64,000 nucleotides of DNA from Corynebacterium hansenii (lineage in GTDB: Bacteria > Actinomycetota > Actinomycetes > Mycobacteriales > Mycobacteriaceae): positions 1,240,001 through 1,304,000 of the forward strand of contig NZ_CP047211.1 in the NCBI RefSeq assembly GCF_030408795.1. The letters run 5' to 3'. The notes below the pieces were generated by a model. It was not told the origin of the DNA. It did no database searches and saw only the letters and a list, made by a program, of their open reading frames with translations. Made by a program: the position numbers and the translations under genes. Below, piece by piece: positions 34,210 to 44,776 of the stretch; position 1 is the first letter of the stretch, and every line of letters begins with the position of its first letter.

Positions 34210-34241
34210 GGTAATCCTCCTGTTTGCGCCTACGTTCGCCG

Positions 34242-34280
34242 CCGCGGTGCCTGATCGTGCACCGTGGTCTCACGGTGTTT
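34242..34280 (-). promoter_or_regulatory. Mutually exclusive hairpins in the DUF2631 leader
   Basis: 34242-34250 can pair with 34259-34267 (9 bp, one G-U), whereas 34260-34266 (CACCGTG) can instead pair with 34271-34277 (CACGGTG). The two stems share 34260-34266 and cannot coexist. On the plus strand the second stem is followed by TTT. The region lies in the leader of the leftward gene, or would act as a terminator for rightward transcripts. Confidence 0.4.
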
Positions 34281-34330
34281 CCGGGCTCGTGTCCGGGGCG
34301 TTCCCGTCGGCGATCCCGTTTACGTGCATT

Positions 34331-34359
34331 TTGGCACACTCTCAGCGAATGTTGAGTAT
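34331..34359 (+). promoter_or_regulatory. Candidate promoter of dxr
   Basis: TTGGCA (34331-34336) and GAGTAT (34354-34359) are 17 bp apart, about 20 bp before the GTG start. Confidence 0.35.
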
Positions 34360-34378
34360 CGGGTGTAACAATACCCCA

Positions 34379-35527
34379 GTGAAGACCAGGATTCTCGTTC
34401 TCGGAAGCACCGGTTCCATAGGCACCCAGGCCCTGGAGGTGATCGCCGACAATCCGGAACGGTTTGCCGTGGTCGGGCTGGCCGCCGGCGGGGGGAACCC
34501 GGAATTGCTGGCGGCGCAGGCGAAGTCGCATGGCGTGTCGTTCGATCGGGTCGCGTGCGCCGATCCGCGGGCGGCGGCGTCGATCGACCCGGCCGTGATC
34601 CACGGCCCCGATGCCGCGGAGCGCCTGGTCCGCGAGACCGGGGCGGACGTGGTGCTCAACGCGCTGGTGGGCTCGATGGGCCTCGGCGCGACGCTGGCGG
34701 CCCTGGAGTCGGGTGCGCGACTGGCGCTGGCCAACAAGGAGTCGCTCGTGGCCGGCGGTTCGCTGGTGCTGCGGGCGGCGGAGCCGGGGCAGCTGGTCCC
34801 CGTCGATTCCGAGCATTCCGCGATGGCGCAGTGCCTGCGGTCGGGGACGATGGACGAGGTCGATCGCCTGGTGCTCACGGCGTCCGGCGGCCCCTTCCGA
34901 GGGTGGACCCGCGAGCGGCTGATGTCGGCGACCCCCGAGCAGGCGGGCGCCCACCCGACGTGGTCGATGGGCCCGATGAACACCCTGAACTCGGCGTCGA
35001 TGGTCAACAAGGGACTGGAGCTCATCGAGGCGTCCCTGCTGTTCGGCATCCCCGCCGACCGCATCGACGTCACGGTCCACCCGCAGTCGATCATCCACTC
35101 CATGGTCACGTTCGCCGATGGCGCGACCATCGCGCAGGCGTCGCCGCCGTCGATGAAGCTGCCCATCGCCCTGGCGCTGGGCTGGCCGGACCGCGTCGCC
35201 GGCGCGCAGCCGGCGCTCGACTTCCGCGATGCGATGGACTGGCGCTTCGAACCGCTTGACGACGACGTGTTCCCCGCCGTCCGGCTCGCCCGCGAGTCCG
35301 TGACCGCCGGGGGCTGCACCCCGGCGGTGTACAACGCCGCCAACGAGGAGGCGGCGGAGGCGTTCCTGGCCGGGCGCATCGCCTTCCCGCACATCGTCGA
35401 CGTCGTGGGGGAGACCCTGGCCGCGGTCGACGCGGCCGCCGAGCCGCGCGACGTCGCCGACGTCCTCGACGTCGAGGGGCGGGCGAGGGCGCTGTCCACC
35501 GAGTTGGCGGATAAGCTGGCGCGGTGA
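34379..35527 (+). CDS. dxr: 1-deoxy-D-xylulose-5-phosphate reductoisomerase
   Basis: Second enzyme of the methylerythritol-phosphate isoprenoid pathway; converts DXP to MEP with NADPH. Seen are the NADPH site [14 protein letters not shown] (about 7-20), [10 protein letters not shown] (about 119), the metal and substrate site VDSEHSAM, the flexible-loop region GGPFRG and [20 protein letters not shown] (about 197-216). Length 382 residues from GTG 34379, which fits the family start exactly; the upstream frame has no dxr sequence. The TGA overlaps the rseP GTG by 4 bp. ispG, another enzyme of the same pathway, lies one gene further on. Confidence 0.95.
   Translation: MKTRILVLGSTGSIGTQALEVIADNPERFAVVGLAAGGGNPELLAAQAKSHGVSFDRVACADPRAAASIDPAVIHGPDAAERLVRETGADVVLNALVGSMGLGATLAALESGARLALANKESLVAGGSLVLRAAEPGQLVPVDSEHSAMAQCLRSGTMDEVDRLVLTASGGPFRGWTRERLMSATPEQAGAHPTWSMGPMNTLNSASMVNKGLELIEASLLFGIPADRIDVTVHPQSIIHSMVTFADGATIAQASPPSMKLPIALALGWPDRVAGAQPALDFRDAMDWRFEPLDDDVFPAVRLARESVTAGGCTPAVYNAANEEAAEAFLAGRIAFPHIVDVVGETLAAVDAAAEPRDVADVLDVEGRARALSTELADKLAR
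35512..35517 (+). promoter_or_regulatory. -10 box of rseP inside the end of dxr
   Basis: TAAGCT ends 6 nt before the rseP GTG, within the last codons of dxr, so rseP may also be made from its own leaderless mRNA. Confidence 0.45.
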
Positions 35528-36756
35528 CTTTTCTACTGGGCGTCCTTCTCTTCGCGCTCGGCATCGCGGTGACCATCGCGCTGCACGAGTGGGGCCACAT
35601 GCGGGCCGCCCGCATGTGCGGCATGCGGGTGCGCCGCTACTTCATCGGTTTCGGCCCGACCGTGTGGTCGACGAGCCGGAAGCACGAGGGGGCCGGCGGC
35701 CACATGACCGAGTACGGCCTCAAGGCCGTGCCGCTGGGCGGGTTCTGCGACATCGCGGGCATGACCGCCCAGGATCCCGTGGAGCCGGATGAAGAGGAGC
35801 ACGCCATGTGGCGCCGCCCGTGGTGGCAGCGCATCGCGGTGCTCTCCGGCGGCGTGGTCATGAACCTCATCGTCGGCGTGCTGCTCATCTACATCGTGGC
35901 CGTGGCGTGGGGCCTGCCGAACATGAACGCCGACTTCTCGCCGCGCGTCAAGGCGACGCAGTGCGTCCCGGCCACGCAGAACGCCGACGGCACACTGCCC
36001 GAGTGCTCCGGCACCGGGCCGGCCGGCGACGCCGGACTGCGGGTCGGCGACGTGATCACGTCGGTCAACGGGACGGCCGTGAAGACCTACCCGGAGGTCA
36101 TCGAGGCGGTCGGCTCGTCGTCAAGCGAGACCATCGAGTTCACGGTCGAGCGGGCGGGGAAGGCCGAAACGATCTCCGTGGTGCCGGAAGTCGTCGAACG
36201 CCGGTCCTCCGATGGCACCGTCAGAAAGGTGCCCGCCGTCGGCGTGCTGTTCGAGCGGCCGCAGAACACCCTCAACGAATTCACGCCGCTGACCGCCGTG
36301 CCCGGTGCGCTCGCCTTCACCGGCGACATGTTCGGCGCCGTGTGGGACGGCCTGCTGTCCATCCCGTCGAAGGTGCCGGGCGTCGTCGCGTCGATCTTCG
36401 GCGCCGAACGCGACCAGGAAAGCCCCATGAGCGTCGTCGGCGCCAGCCGCGTCGGCGGCGAAATGGTGGAGAACGACATGTGGAGCGGGTTCCTGATGAT
36501 GCTCGCGAACCTCAACTTCTTCCTGGCGCTGTTCAACCTCGTGCCGCTGCCTCCGCTGGACGGCGGGCACATCGCCGTGGTCGTCTACGAGAAGCTCCGC
36601 GACCTCGTACGCCGCCTCGCCGGCAAGCCCGCGCTCGGCCCGGCCGATTACACGAAGCTCATGCCGATCACCGTCGCATTCACCGCGGTGCTGCTGACCT
36701 TCGGCGTGATAGTCATCGCAGCCGACGTGGTAAACCCCATCCGGCTTTTCGGCTAA
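35524..36756 (+). CDS. rseP: Site-2 intramembrane metalloprotease (RseP/Rip1)
   Basis: Cuts membrane anti-sigma factors and other membrane proteins inside the bilayer. The zinc motif HEWGH lies in the first transmembrane helix (about residues 21-25), a central PDZ domain is marked by [15 protein letters not shown] (about 170-184), and the second catalytic motif [12 protein letters not shown] (about 338-349) supplies the third zinc ligand. Length 410 residues. It corresponds to Rip1 (Rv2869c) of M. tuberculosis, which sits between dxr and ispG as here. Confidence 0.94.
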   Translation: MTFLLGVLLFALGIAVTIALHEWGHMRAARMCGMRVRRYFIGFGPTVWSTSRKHEGAGGHMTEYGLKAVPLGGFCDIAGMTAQDPVEPDEEEHAMWRRPWWQRIAVLSGGVVMNLIVGVLLIYIVAVAWGLPNMNADFSPRVKATQCVPATQNADGTLPECSGTGPAGDAGLRVGDVITSVNGTAVKTYPEVIEAVGSSSSETIEFTVERAGKAETISVVPEVVERRSSDGTVRKVPAVGVLFERPQNTLNEFTPLTAVPGALAFTGDMFGAVWDGLLSIPSKVPGVVASIFGAERDQESPMSVVGASRVGGEMVENDMWSGFLMMLANLNFFLALFNLVPLPPLDGGHIAVVVYEKLRDLVRRLAGKPALGPADYTKLMPITVAFTAVLLTFGVIVIAADVVNPIRLFG

Positions 36757-36812
36757 CGTCCTTCAATAGACCCCAACATCCAGGTACACCCAGGAATGAG
36801 GAAGCACTCCCC

Positions 36813-37973
36813 GTGAACGTCTCGCTCGGAATCCCCGAAACCCCCGCCGTCCTCGCGCCGCGTCGCAAGACCCGCCAGCTGATGGTCGGCGGCGTGGGGG
36901 TCGGGTCGGACCACCCGATCTCCGTGCAGTCGATGACCAACACCAAGACGCACGACATCAACGCGACGCTGCAGCAGATCGCGCAGCTCACCGCGTCGGG
37001 CTGCGACATCGTCCGCGTGGCCTGCCCGAAGACGATCGACGCCGAGGCGCTGCCGATCATCGCGAAGAAGTCCCCGATCCCGGTCATCGCGGACATCCAC
37101 TTCCAGCCCAAGTACATCTTCGCCGCCATCGACGCCGGCTGCGCCGCCGTGCGCGTCAACCCGGGCAACATCAAGGAATTCGACGGCCGCGTCAAGGAGG
37201 TCGCCAAGGCCGCCGGCGATGCGGGCATCCCCATCCGCATCGGCGTCAACGCCGGTTCGCTGGACAAGCGGATCATGGAGAAGTACGGCAAGGCGACGCC
37301 GGAGGCTCTCGTCGAGTCCGCGCTGTGGGAGGCGAGCCTGTTCGAGGAGCACGGCTTCGGCGACATCAAGATCTCGGTCAAGCACAACGACCCCGTCGTC
37401 ATGGTGGAGGCCTACCGCCAGCTGGCCGCGCAGTGCGACTACCCGCTGCACCTCGGCGTGACCGAGGCCGGCCCCGCGTTCCAGGGCACCATCAAGTCCG
37501 CCGTGGCCTTCGGCGCGCTGCTGTCGGAGGGCATCGGCGACACCATCCGCGTGTCGCTGTCGGCCCCGCCGGAGGAGGAGATCAAGGTCGGCGACCAGAT
37601 CCTGCAGTCGCTGAACCTGCGCCCCCGCAAGCTCGACATCGTGTCCTGCCCCTCCTGCGGCCGCGCCCAGGTCGACGTCTACGAGCTCGCGGAGAAGGTG
37701 ACCGCCGGGCTGGAGGGCATGGAGGTGCCGCTGCGCGTCGCCGTCATGGGCTGCGTGGTCAACGGCCCGGGCGAGGCGCGCGACGCCGACCTCGGCGTGG
37801 CGTCCGGCAACGGCAAGGGCCAGATCTTCGTCAAGGGCGAGGTCATCAAGACCGTGCCGGAGGATCAGATCGTCGAGACCCTCATCGAGGAGGCCATGCG
37901 CATCGCCTCGGAGATGGGAGAGGACGAGGCCACCGTCACCGGCGCCCCGGAGGTCAAGGTGACCGGGGCCTGA
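36813..37973 (+). CDS. ispG: 4-hydroxy-3-methylbut-2-enyl diphosphate synthase (GcpE)
   Basis: [4Fe-4S] enzyme of the MEP isoprenoid pathway that reductively opens the cyclic diphosphate MEcPP to HMBPP. The N-terminal TIM barrel has [23 protein letters not shown] and VRVNPGNI. The C-terminal cluster domain has VSCPSCGR and [10 protein letters not shown], providing the three Cys and one Glu ligands. Length 386 residues. GTG 36813 is preceded by GAGGAAG at 8-9 nt. Confidence 0.96.
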   Translation: MNVSLGIPETPAVLAPRRKTRQLMVGGVGVGSDHPISVQSMTNTKTHDINATLQQIAQLTASGCDIVRVACPKTIDAEALPIIAKKSPIPVIADIHFQPKYIFAAIDAGCAAVRVNPGNIKEFDGRVKEVAKAAGDAGIPIRIGVNAGSLDKRIMEKYGKATPEALVESALWEASLFEEHGFGDIKISVKHNDPVVMVEAYRQLAAQCDYPLHLGVTEAGPAFQGTIKSAVAFGALLSEGIGDTIRVSLSAPPEEEIKVGDQILQSLNLRPRKLDIVSCPSCGRAQVDVYELAEKVTAGLEGMEVPLRVAVMGCVVNGPGEARDADLGVASGNGKGQIFVKGEVIKTVPEDQIVETLIEEAMRIASEMGEDEATVTGAPEVKVTGA

Positions 37974-38019
37974 TCCGGGCCCCTCGGCGTGCCACCCGCC
38001 GGGCGCCCGCGGCCGGTGA

Positions 38020-38025
38020 TACCGT
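38020..38025 (+). promoter_or_regulatory. -10 box, leaderless promoter of the PBP lipoprotein gene
   Basis: TACCGT ends 7 nt before the ATG at 38033; no Shine-Dalgarno is present. Confidence 0.5.
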
Positions 38026-38032
38026 CCGCGGC

Positions 38033-39883
38033 ATGAAGCCCAGCTCCCCGCGCCGGCGCATCGCCGCATTGTTCACGGCCGCAGCGATGACCGCGTCCGC
38101 CGTGGCGTGCACGCCGCGCCCGGACACGGGGGAAGACGTGCTCGAGAGCTTCTTCGAGGCGCTCGAGGGCGGCGACATCGTCGGGGCGGCGGAGCTGACC
38201 GATCACGCGGCCACCGCCCGCGAGGATCTCGGCGCCGCATGGAAGGGACTGTCCGCGGAGGCCCTGCAGGCGGAAATCGGCGACGTCCGCGGCGACGGGG
38301 GACGCACGACCGCGCAGGTCACCATGGACTGGGACCTGGCGGGGGACCGGGAGTGGAGCTACGACACCACGTTCCACCTGACCAAGTCCGACAGCCGGTG
38401 GGCCGTGCGCTGGAGCCCGTCGGCGCTGCATCCGCGCCTGGGCAGCAACCAGCACCCGGAGCTGCGCAAGATTCCGGCGCCCCGGGCGTCGGTGGTCGGC
38501 TCCGACGGCGCGTCGCTGCTGGAGCCGGGCACGGTGCACCGCGTGATCCTCGACCGGTCGGCCGTGCAGGACGTGCAGGGCGCGGTGAACCGGATCGCCA
38601 CGGTGGTCAACAACGGCATGCCCAAGGACGACGAGGGGCGCCAGGCCGCGTCCGTCGACGCCCGGGCCGTGGGACCGCAGGCCGCCGGCGGCTCGGGGCC
38701 GTATTCGGTCGTCGTCCTGCCGGCGGATGCGCCGCCGGAGGTGCGGGACGAACTGGCGCGCCTGCCCGGCGTGACGGTCAACGACGAGGCGGCCATGGTT
38801 CGCCCCGACCCGGCGTTCGCGCCCGAATTGATGAGCCGCGTGCAGCGCATCGTCTCCGATGACGTCTCCGGCGGCGACGGGTGGAACATCGTCGCGGCGA
38901 ACCGGGACGGCGGCGTCCTCGCGTCGCTGCACTCCGTCGACCCGGAGGTCCGCCCGGCCATCCGCGCCTCGGTGAGCAAGACGGTGCAGGACGCGGCGCA
39001 GCGCGCGGTGGACATGCGGCCCGAGGCCGAGGTCATGCTCGTCGCCATCCGGCCGTCGTCGGGCGAGGTGCTGGCCGTCGCGCAGACCCGCAAGGCCGAC
39101 GAGAAGGGCGACCTGGCCCTCATGGGCCAATTCCCGCCCGGGTCGACGTTCAAGATCGTCACCGCCGCGGCGGGCATGGACAATCTGGGCCTCGACCCGG
39201 GGTCCACGGTGCCGTGCCCGGGCACCATGACCCTCGGCCCGCGCGTGGTGACCAACTACAACGGATCGGGCGTGGGCGACACGTCGCTGAACGAGGCCTT
39301 CGCGAGGTCGTGCAACACCACCTTCGCGGACATCTCGCACCGCATGGATCCCGGGCAGCTGCAGGCGGAGGCCAAGCGCTTCGGCATCGGCGTCGACTAC
39401 CGGATCGCCGGCCTGGACACGATCACCGGATCGGTGTCCGACGGCACCGACGAGGCCGAGCGGATCGACGCCGGCTACGGCCAGGGCTTCGACCTCGCCA
39501 GCCCCTTCGGCATGGCGCTGGTCTCGGCGACGGTGGCGGCCGGCCACGTGCCCACCCCGACCCTGGTGCCGCAGGCCGGCACCTGGGCGTCGGCGAGCCC
39601 GGAGCCGCTGAACCCCGAAACCCTCGGCCACCTGCGGTCGGTCATGCGGTCGGTGGTCACGTCCGGCACCGCGACGGCGATCGCCGGCCGCGGCGAGGTG
39701 TACGGCAAGACCGGCGAGGCCGAGGTCACGGGCGGTTCGCACGCGTGGTTCACCGGGTGGCGCGACGACATCGCCTTCGCCACCCTCATCGTCCACGGCG
39801 GCGGGTCGGAGCACGCGGTGAAGGTCACCGACGCGTTCCTGGCGAATCTCGACGGCCAGGGCGACCCCGCGCCCGGCGGCTGA
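38033..39883 (+). CDS. Penicillin-binding lipoprotein, class B transpeptidase
   Basis: Exported peptidoglycan transpeptidase of 616 residues, equivalent in position and layout to PBP-lipo (Rv2864c). A lipoprotein signal ends at lipobox SAVAC (Cys about 25). An NTF2-like MecA_N domain follows (about 35-140), then a dimerisation region, and the penicillin-binding domain with SxxK in PPGSTFKIV (about 361-369), SxN in RSCNTT (about 426) and KTG in YGKTGEAEV (about 563). All catalytic residues are intact. ATG 38033 is chosen for the lipoprotein signal and the leaderless -10 box. It probably acts in cell-wall synthesis at poles or septum. Confidence 0.93.
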   Translation: MKPSSPRRRIAALFTAAAMTASAVACTPRPDTGEDVLESFFEALEGGDIVGAAELTDHAATAREDLGAAWKGLSAEALQAEIGDVRGDGGRTTAQVTMDWDLAGDREWSYDTTFHLTKSDSRWAVRWSPSALHPRLGSNQHPELRKIPAPRASVVGSDGASLLEPGTVHRVILDRSAVQDVQGAVNRIATVVNNGMPKDDEGRQAASVDARAVGPQAAGGSGPYSVVVLPADAPPEVRDELARLPGVTVNDEAAMVRPDPAFAPELMSRVQRIVSDDVSGGDGWNIVAANRDGGVLASLHSVDPEVRPAIRASVSKTVQDAAQRAVDMRPEAEVMLVAIRPSSGEVLAVAQTRKADEKGDLALMGQFPPGSTFKIVTAAAGMDNLGLDPGSTVPCPGTMTLGPRVVTNYNGSGVGDTSLNEAFARSCNTTFADISHRMDPGQLQAEAKRFGIGVDYRIAGLDTITGSVSDGTDEAERIDAGYGQGFDLASPFGMALVSATVAAGHVPTPTLVPQAGTWASASPEPLNPETLGHLRSVMRSVVTSGTATAIAGRGEVYGKTGEAEVTGGSHAWFTGWRDDIAFATLIVHGGGSEHAVKVTDAFLANLDGQGDPAPGG

Positions 39884-39901
39884 CGGCCCCCGGCCCGGGG
39901 G

Positions 39902-39907
39902 TATCGT
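39902..39907 (+). promoter_or_regulatory. -10 box, leaderless promoter of map
   Basis: TATCGT ends 7 nt before the ATG at 39915; no Shine-Dalgarno is seen. This rules against the in-frame GTG at 39906, which lies inside the box. Confidence 0.55.
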
Positions 39908-39914
39908 GTTCGCC

Positions 39915-40823
39915 ATGACCGATCGCGCACCGTTGACCATGCAGGAGCCCACCCCCATCCGCACCGTGCCCGCCCACATCGAGCGGCCCGAATACGCGTG
40001 GAAGGACGAGGTCGCCGAGGGAGTCGGCGAGCCGCTGGTCCAGACGCCGGAGGACATCGAGGCCATGCGCGAGGTCTCCCGCATCGCCGCGAACGCCCTG
40101 GTCGAGGCCGGCAAGGCCTGCGTGCCGGGCAACACCACCGATGACGTCGACCGCGTGGTGCACGAGTACCTGATGGACCACGACACCTACCCGTCGCCGC
40201 TGGGCTACCGCGGTTTCACCAAGAGCTGCTGCACGTCGCTCAACGAGATCGTGTGCCATGGCATCCCGAGCAAGCAGGTCATCGAGGACGGCGACATCGT
40301 CAACGTCGACGTCACCGGCTACAAGAACGGCGTTCACGGCGACACCAACTCGACCTTCTTCGCGGGTGACGTCTCCGAGGAGCACCGTCTGCTGGTGGAG
40401 CGCACCTACAACGCGACGATGCGCGGGATCAAGGCCATCAAGCCGGGCCGCGAGATCAACGTCATCGGCCGCGTCATCGAGTCCTACGCCCGCCGCTTCG
40501 GCTACAACACGGTCCGCGATTTCACGGGCCACGGCGTCGGCACGACGTTCCACAACGGCCTGGTGGTGCTGCATTACGACGAGCCGTCGCAGACCACCGT
40601 CCTGGAGCCCGGCATGACGCTGACCGTCGAGCCGATGATCAACCTCGGCGGCCTCGACTACGAGATCTGGGACGACGGCTGGACGGTCCAGAACACCGAC
40701 CGGAAGTGGACCGCCCAGTTCGAGCACACGGTGCTGGTCACCGAGTCGGGCCACGAGATCCTGACCAAGCCCGACGAGGTCGTCGAGGGGCAGTTCCTCA
40801 CCGGTTGGACGCCGGGCGCCTGA
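39915..40823 (+). CDS. map: Methionine aminopeptidase, type I
   Basis: Removes the N-terminal Met from nascent proteins. The pita-bread fold has its metal ligands in [20 protein letters not shown] (two Asp), GHGVGTTFH (His), and EPMINLG and FEHTVLVTE (two Glu). A 40-residue N-terminal extension carrying an SH3-binding-like Pro-rich stretch makes it 302 residues, as in the actinobacterial MapB form. ATG 39915 fits the leaderless -10 box. cobQ begins 4 bp after the stop. Confidence 0.95.
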   Translation: MTDRAPLTMQEPTPIRTVPAHIERPEYAWKDEVAEGVGEPLVQTPEDIEAMREVSRIAANALVEAGKACVPGNTTDDVDRVVHEYLMDHDTYPSPLGYRGFTKSCCTSLNEIVCHGIPSKQVIEDGDIVNVDVTGYKNGVHGDTNSTFFAGDVSEEHRLLVERTYNATMRGIKAIKPGREINVIGRVIESYARRFGYNTVRDFTGHGVGTTFHNGLVVLHYDEPSQTTVLEPGMTLTVEPMINLGGLDYEIWDDGWTVQNTDRKWTAQFEHTVLVTESGHEILTKPDEVVEGQFLTGWTPGA

Positions 40824-40827
40824 TCCC

Positions 40828-42288
40828 ATGGCGCGGGGCAGGTCGTTCCTCGTCGCGGGGTGCACCTCGGACGCCGGCAAGTCGGTGCTCGTCGCCGGTC
40901 TGTGCCGCCTCCTGGTGCGCCGGGGCGTCTCGGTCGCGCCGTTCAAGGCGCAGAACATGTCCAACAACTGCGCCGTGACCCCCGACGGCGGCGAGATCGG
41001 CCGCGCCCAGGCCCTGCAGGCGCTGGCGTGCGGGCTGGAACCCAGCGTGGACTTCAACCCGGTGCTGCTCAAGCCCGGTTCCGACCAGACGAGCCAGGTG
41101 GTCGTGCGGGGCCGGGCGGAGGGCACGGTGTCGGCGCTGACGTACCGGGAGCGTCGCAAAGCACTGCGGTCGGTGACCGCCGACTGCCTGGCCGACCTGC
41201 GCTCGCGGTACGACGTCGTGGTGTGCGAGGGCGCGGGATCGCCCGCGGAGGTGAACCTGCGCGAGTCGGACATCGCGAACATGGGGCTGGCGGAGGCCGC
41301 GGACCTGCCGGTGATCGTCGCCGGCGACATCGACCGGGGCGGCGTGCTGGCGCATTTCGTGGGCACGCACGCGATCCTCGGGGAGGAGGATCGGAGCCGG
41401 ATCACGGGATTCGTGGTCAACAAGTTCCGCGGGGCGGCCGAGCTGCTGGAGCCGGGGCTCGACGTCGTGGAACGGCGCACGGGCGTGCCGGTGCTCGGCG
41501 TCGTCCCCTTCATCCCGGGGCTGTGGATCGACGCCGAGGATTCGCTCGGCACGGTCGCCGCGACCGCCGTCGGCCCCGCGACGCGGCCGCTGGGGGAGGA
41601 CGCGCTCACCGTCGCGGCGATCCGCCTGCCGCGCGTGTCCAACGCCACCGACGTCGAGGCGCTGGCCGCCGAGCCGGGAGTGCGCGTCGAATGGACCGTC
41701 GACCCCAGCACCGTCGCGCGCGCCGACCTGGTGGTGCTGCCCGGCACGAAGGCCACCGTCCATGACCTGGGCTGGCTGCGGGAGCACGGGCTCGCCGACG
41801 CGCTGATCCGCCGCGCCGCGGCGGGGGCGCCGACGCTGGGCATCTGCGGCGGATTCCAGATGATGTGCGCCTCCATCGTCGATAGCGTCGAAAGCGGCGC
41901 CGGCGCCGTCGAGGGACTGGGGATCTTCGACGCCGACATCGAATTCGCCGAACCGAAGGTGCTGGCCCGCCACGCCGACGGCTCCTACGAGGTGCACAAC
42001 GGGCGGGTCGTGCGAAGCACCGGGGAACGATGGCCCCACGGCGAGGGGGCGGTGCGCGGCGCCGTCGCCGGAACGCACCGGCACGGGCTGCTGGAAAACG
42101 ACGCGTTGCGCCGCGGGTACCTGCGGTCGGTGGCGGAGGCCGCGGGCCTGCGCGGTTTCGAGGTCGCGCCGGACACCGATTTCCGCGCCGAGCGGCTGCG
42201 TCAGCTCGACCTCATCGCCGACGCCATCGAGGAGCACCTGGCCGGACCGGCCCTCGCCGAAGCGACGGGGGTGGCCCAACTCGGGTGA
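40828..42288 (+). CDS. cobQ: Cobyric acid synthase CobQ
   Basis: Glutamine-dependent amidotransferase that amidates four carboxylates of adenosylcobyrinic acid a,c-diamide. The N-terminal dethiobiotin-synthetase-like ATPase has [15 protein letters not shown] (P-loop, about 11-25), FKAQNMSNN (about 44) and [12 protein letters not shown]. The C-terminal class-I glutaminase has the catalytic Cys in GICGGFQMM (about 335) and the His in GTHRHGLL (about 414). Length 486 residues. ATG 40828 is 4 bp after map, so the two are probably co-transcribed. Other cobalamin genes are at 47467-53114. Confidence 0.94.
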   Translation: MARGRSFLVAGCTSDAGKSVLVAGLCRLLVRRGVSVAPFKAQNMSNNCAVTPDGGEIGRAQALQALACGLEPSVDFNPVLLKPGSDQTSQVVVRGRAEGTVSALTYRERRKALRSVTADCLADLRSRYDVVVCEGAGSPAEVNLRESDIANMGLAEAADLPVIVAGDIDRGGVLAHFVGTHAILGEEDRSRITGFVVNKFRGAAELLEPGLDVVERRTGVPVLGVVPFIPGLWIDAEDSLGTVAATAVGPATRPLGEDALTVAAIRLPRVSNATDVEALAAEPGVRVEWTVDPSTVARADLVVLPGTKATVHDLGWLREHGLADALIRRAAAGAPTLGICGGFQMMCASIVDSVESGAGAVEGLGIFDADIEFAEPKVLARHADGSYEVHNGRVVRSTGERWPHGEGAVRGAVAGTHRHGLLENDALRRGYLRSVAEAAGLRGFEVAPDTDFRAERLRQLDLIADAIEEHLAGPALAEATGVAQLG

Positions 42289-42377
42289 CCCCGGCGCCCC
42301 CGACGTCGCGGGACCGCTACATTCGGGACGAGACGGTGATGCGGGAGCAGGATGGTGCGGGAGCAGGGGAGCGTCGG

Positions 42378-43298
42378 ATGATGTCGAAATCGGCCGCGGC
42401 GATTGCCGCAGCATTGGTGGCCGGGGTGCTCGGGACGGGTGCGGCCGTGGCCGGGGCGGCGGAACCCGTCGGCGGCTCCGTCCCCGGATCGTCGGCGGCG
42501 CACGAGCCCTTTCCGCGGCTGGACTGGGCAAACGATCCCGAGTGCGTGCCCGCCCCCGAACACCCGCAGCCCGTCCTGATCATCCACGGAACGTGGGGCG
42601 AGGTGGCGGACCTCGAACCGCTCGGCCGGACCCTGGCCGGGGAGGGGTACTGCGTCCACGCGCTGGAATACGGGTGGCACCGCGAATCCGTGGCGGGGAA
42701 CATCCCCGGCACCAACGGCATCGCGGACGTCGGCGCGGGGGCGGAAGCCGTCGACCGGGCCATCCGGCACGTCGCGGGGGAGACCACCGCGGGGCGGGCG
42801 GCCGGTGCCGTCGACGTCGTCGGCCATTCCCAGGCCGCCGCGCTCATTCGACTGGCCATGAACGACCACGGCGCGGCGGAGTTCGTCGACGACGCCATCT
42901 ATCTGGCGGGCACCCACCGGGGCACGTCCATGCGCGGCCTCGACTCCCTGAACATCCACTCCAGCCCGGAGGCGGTCGCCGTCGGCGACGCACTGCTCGG
43001 GCCCGCGGCGCTGCAGCAGCTGCGCGGTTCGGACGTGGTGGCGCACCTGGATTCGCTGCCCGACACCCAGCCGGGCGTGGACTACACCGTGCTGGTCTCG
43101 AGCGACGACACGACGGCCACCACCGCGCCGGACGCGTTCCTCGAGGCCGGCCCCGGCGCGACGGTCACCAACGTCCTGGTGCAGGACGTGTGCCCCGATG
43201 CGCCGGAGCCGCTGACCCACGACGGAATGCGGGACGATCCGCTCGTGCACGGCCTCGTGGTCGCCGCGCTGGACGGCCGCCCCGTCGTCTGCGGGTAG
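42378..43298 (+). CDS. Secreted alpha/beta-hydrolase, lipase class 2 family
   Basis: Exported esterase or lipase of 306 residues. The signal peptide (MMSKSAAAIAAALVAGVLGT, mature from about residue 33) precedes an alpha/beta-hydrolase domain with the oxyanion region VLIIHGTWGE (about 61), nucleophile elbow VVGHSQAA (about 151) and a late His (about 282) in LTHDGMRDD. This pattern fits the Lipase_2 family of secreted triacylglycerol lipases. ATG 42378 has GGGGAG at 6 nt; an ATG 13 codons upstream is possible. TACATT (42318-42323) may be the -10 box. The gene is convergent with mtr. Confidence 0.85.
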   Translation: MMSKSAAAIAAALVAGVLGTGAAVAGAAEPVGGSVPGSSAAHEPFPRLDWANDPECVPAPEHPQPVLIIHGTWGEVADLEPLGRTLAGEGYCVHALEYGWHRESVAGNIPGTNGIADVGAGAEAVDRAIRHVAGETTAGRAAGAVDVVGHSQAAALIRLAMNDHGAAEFVDDAIYLAGTHRGTSMRGLDSLNIHSSPEAVAVGDALLGPAALQQLRGSDVVAHLDSLPDTQPGVDYTVLVSSDDTTATTAPDAFLEAGPGATVTNVLVQDVCPDAPEPLTHDGMRDDPLVHGLVVAALDGRPVVCG

Positions 43299-43313
43299 GC
43301 GGGCGAGTCGAAA

Positions 43314-44735
43314 CTAGTCGAACTCGAGGCCCAGCAGCGCGTTCTCGATGAGCTCGGGCAGCGCCGGGTGGATCCAGTGCTGCGCGTCGGCGACCTCGCG
43401 GGCGTCGAGCCCGAAGGTCATCATCTGGATGCACTGCTGCACCAGCGTGGCGGCCTGCTCGCCGATGAAGTGCGCGCCGACCAGCCGACCGGTCTTCTTG
43501 TCGGCGATGAGCTTGGCGAACCCGTCGCGGTCCTCCAGCGCCCAGCCGTAGGCGACGTCGCCGTAGTCCTGCACCTTCACCGTGATCTCGGTGCCGTTGG
43601 CGGCGGCCCACTCGCGGGCCTCCTCCTCGGTCATGCCGACCTGGCCGATCTGCGGGTGGGAGAAGATCGCCGACGGGATGTACCGGTGGTCGAAGGACCT
43701 CAGGTCATCCGGGTTGAGCACGTTGTGGAAGACGACCTTGGCCTCGTGGTTGGCGATGTGCTTGAGCTGGTGCGGGCTGGAGACGTCGCCCAGCGCCCAC
43801 ACGCCCTCGGCGGAGGTGCGGCCGTGCTCGTCGACGGCGATGCGGCCGTCGTCGCGCATGTCCACGCCGCCGGCGGCCAGTTCCATGAGGTCGCCGTTGG
43901 GGGCGCGGCCGGTGGCGACGAGGAACTCGCCGCCCCGGACCTCCGTGCCGTCGGACAGCGCGGCGACGACGACGGTCGAACCGTCGGCGGCCTTCTCTTC
44001 GCGAAGCGACTCGATGGTGGTGTTCAGGCGCACGTCCCAATCGCGTGACGCGACCTCGGTGAAGCGCCGGGACACGTCGGCGTCGGACTGGCGGTTCAGG
44101 GCGCCGGACCGGACGATGACGTGCACCTTCACGCCCAGCGACGAGAAGACGTGCGCGAACTCCGTGGCGATGAAGCCGCCGCCGAGGATGATCATCTCCT
44201 CCGGCAGCCGGTCGATGCGCATGATGTCCTTGTTCGTGCGGTAGGCGACGCCCGAATCGGCGACGAAGCCCGGCACCTTCGTGCGGGAGCCCGCCGCGAT
44301 GATGATCTGGTCGGCGGTGATCTCCATCTCCTCGTCGCCCTGCCCGGTGCGGATGCGGCGGGGGCCGACGAAGACCGCGTGGCGGTCGTACACGTCGATG
44401 TTCGGGGTCTCCCCGCCGCGGCGGTACGACTCGCCGCCGGCCGCGATCGGGTCGATGCGGTCGCCGAAGACGCGCTGCTTGATCGAATCCCAGTCGATCG
44501 AGTCGACGTGGGCGTGCACGCCCAGCCGGGCGGCCTCGGAGACGTTGCGGGCGGCGTCCGCGGCGAGCACGAACATCTTGGTGGGGATGCACCCGACGTT
44601 GAGGCAGGTGCCGCCGAAGCGGCCTTCCTCGACCAGCGCGATGCGCACGTCATCGAACGCGGGGGACGGGATCGAGTTGCCCGATCCGGTGCCGATGATG
44701 ATCAGGTCGTAGTGCCGGGCGGTGTCGCTGGACAA
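43314..44735 (-). CDS. mtr: Mycothione reductase
   Basis: FAD- and NADPH-dependent disulfide reductase that regenerates mycothiol, the main thiol of actinobacteria. It has the FAD site LIIIGTGSGN, the redox-active disulfide GGTCLNVGCIPTK (about residues 40-52), the NADPH site MIILGGGFIATE, GVWALGDVSSPHQL, and the C-terminal interface motif HWIHPALPELIENAL with the catalytic His. Length 473 residues. The start is TTG 44735, because the family N-terminus begins there and GAGGAG stands 5 nt upstream; no in-frame ATG or GTG fits. An alpha/beta-hydrolase gene lies upstream on the same strand, as with Rv2854-Rv2855. Confidence 0.94.
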   Translation of the reverse strand: MSSDTARHYDLIIIGTGSGNSIPSPAFDDVRIALVEEGRFGGTCLNVGCIPTKMFVLAADAARNVSEAARLGVHAHVDSIDWDSIKQRVFGDRIDPIAAGGESYRRGGETPNIDVYDRHAVFVGPRRIRTGQGDEEMEITADQIIIAAGSRTKVPGFVADSGVAYRTNKDIMRIDRLPEEMIILGGGFIATEFAHVFSSLGVKVHVIVRSGALNRQSDADVSRRFTEVASRDWDVRLNTTIESLREEKAADGSTVVVAALSDGTEVRGGEFLVATGRAPNGDLMELAAGGVDMRDDGRIAVDEHGRTSAEGVWALGDVSSPHQLKHIANHEAKVVFHNVLNPDDLRSFDHRYIPSAIFSHPQIGQVGMTEEEAREWAAANGTEITVKVQDYGDVAYGWALEDRDGFAKLIADKKTGRLVGAHFIGEQAATLVQQCIQMMTFGLDAREVADAQHWIHPALPELIENALLGLEFD

Positions 44736-44776
44736 TGCATCTCCTCGGATTTGGGGACGTTGGCGTTCGCGTGGGG

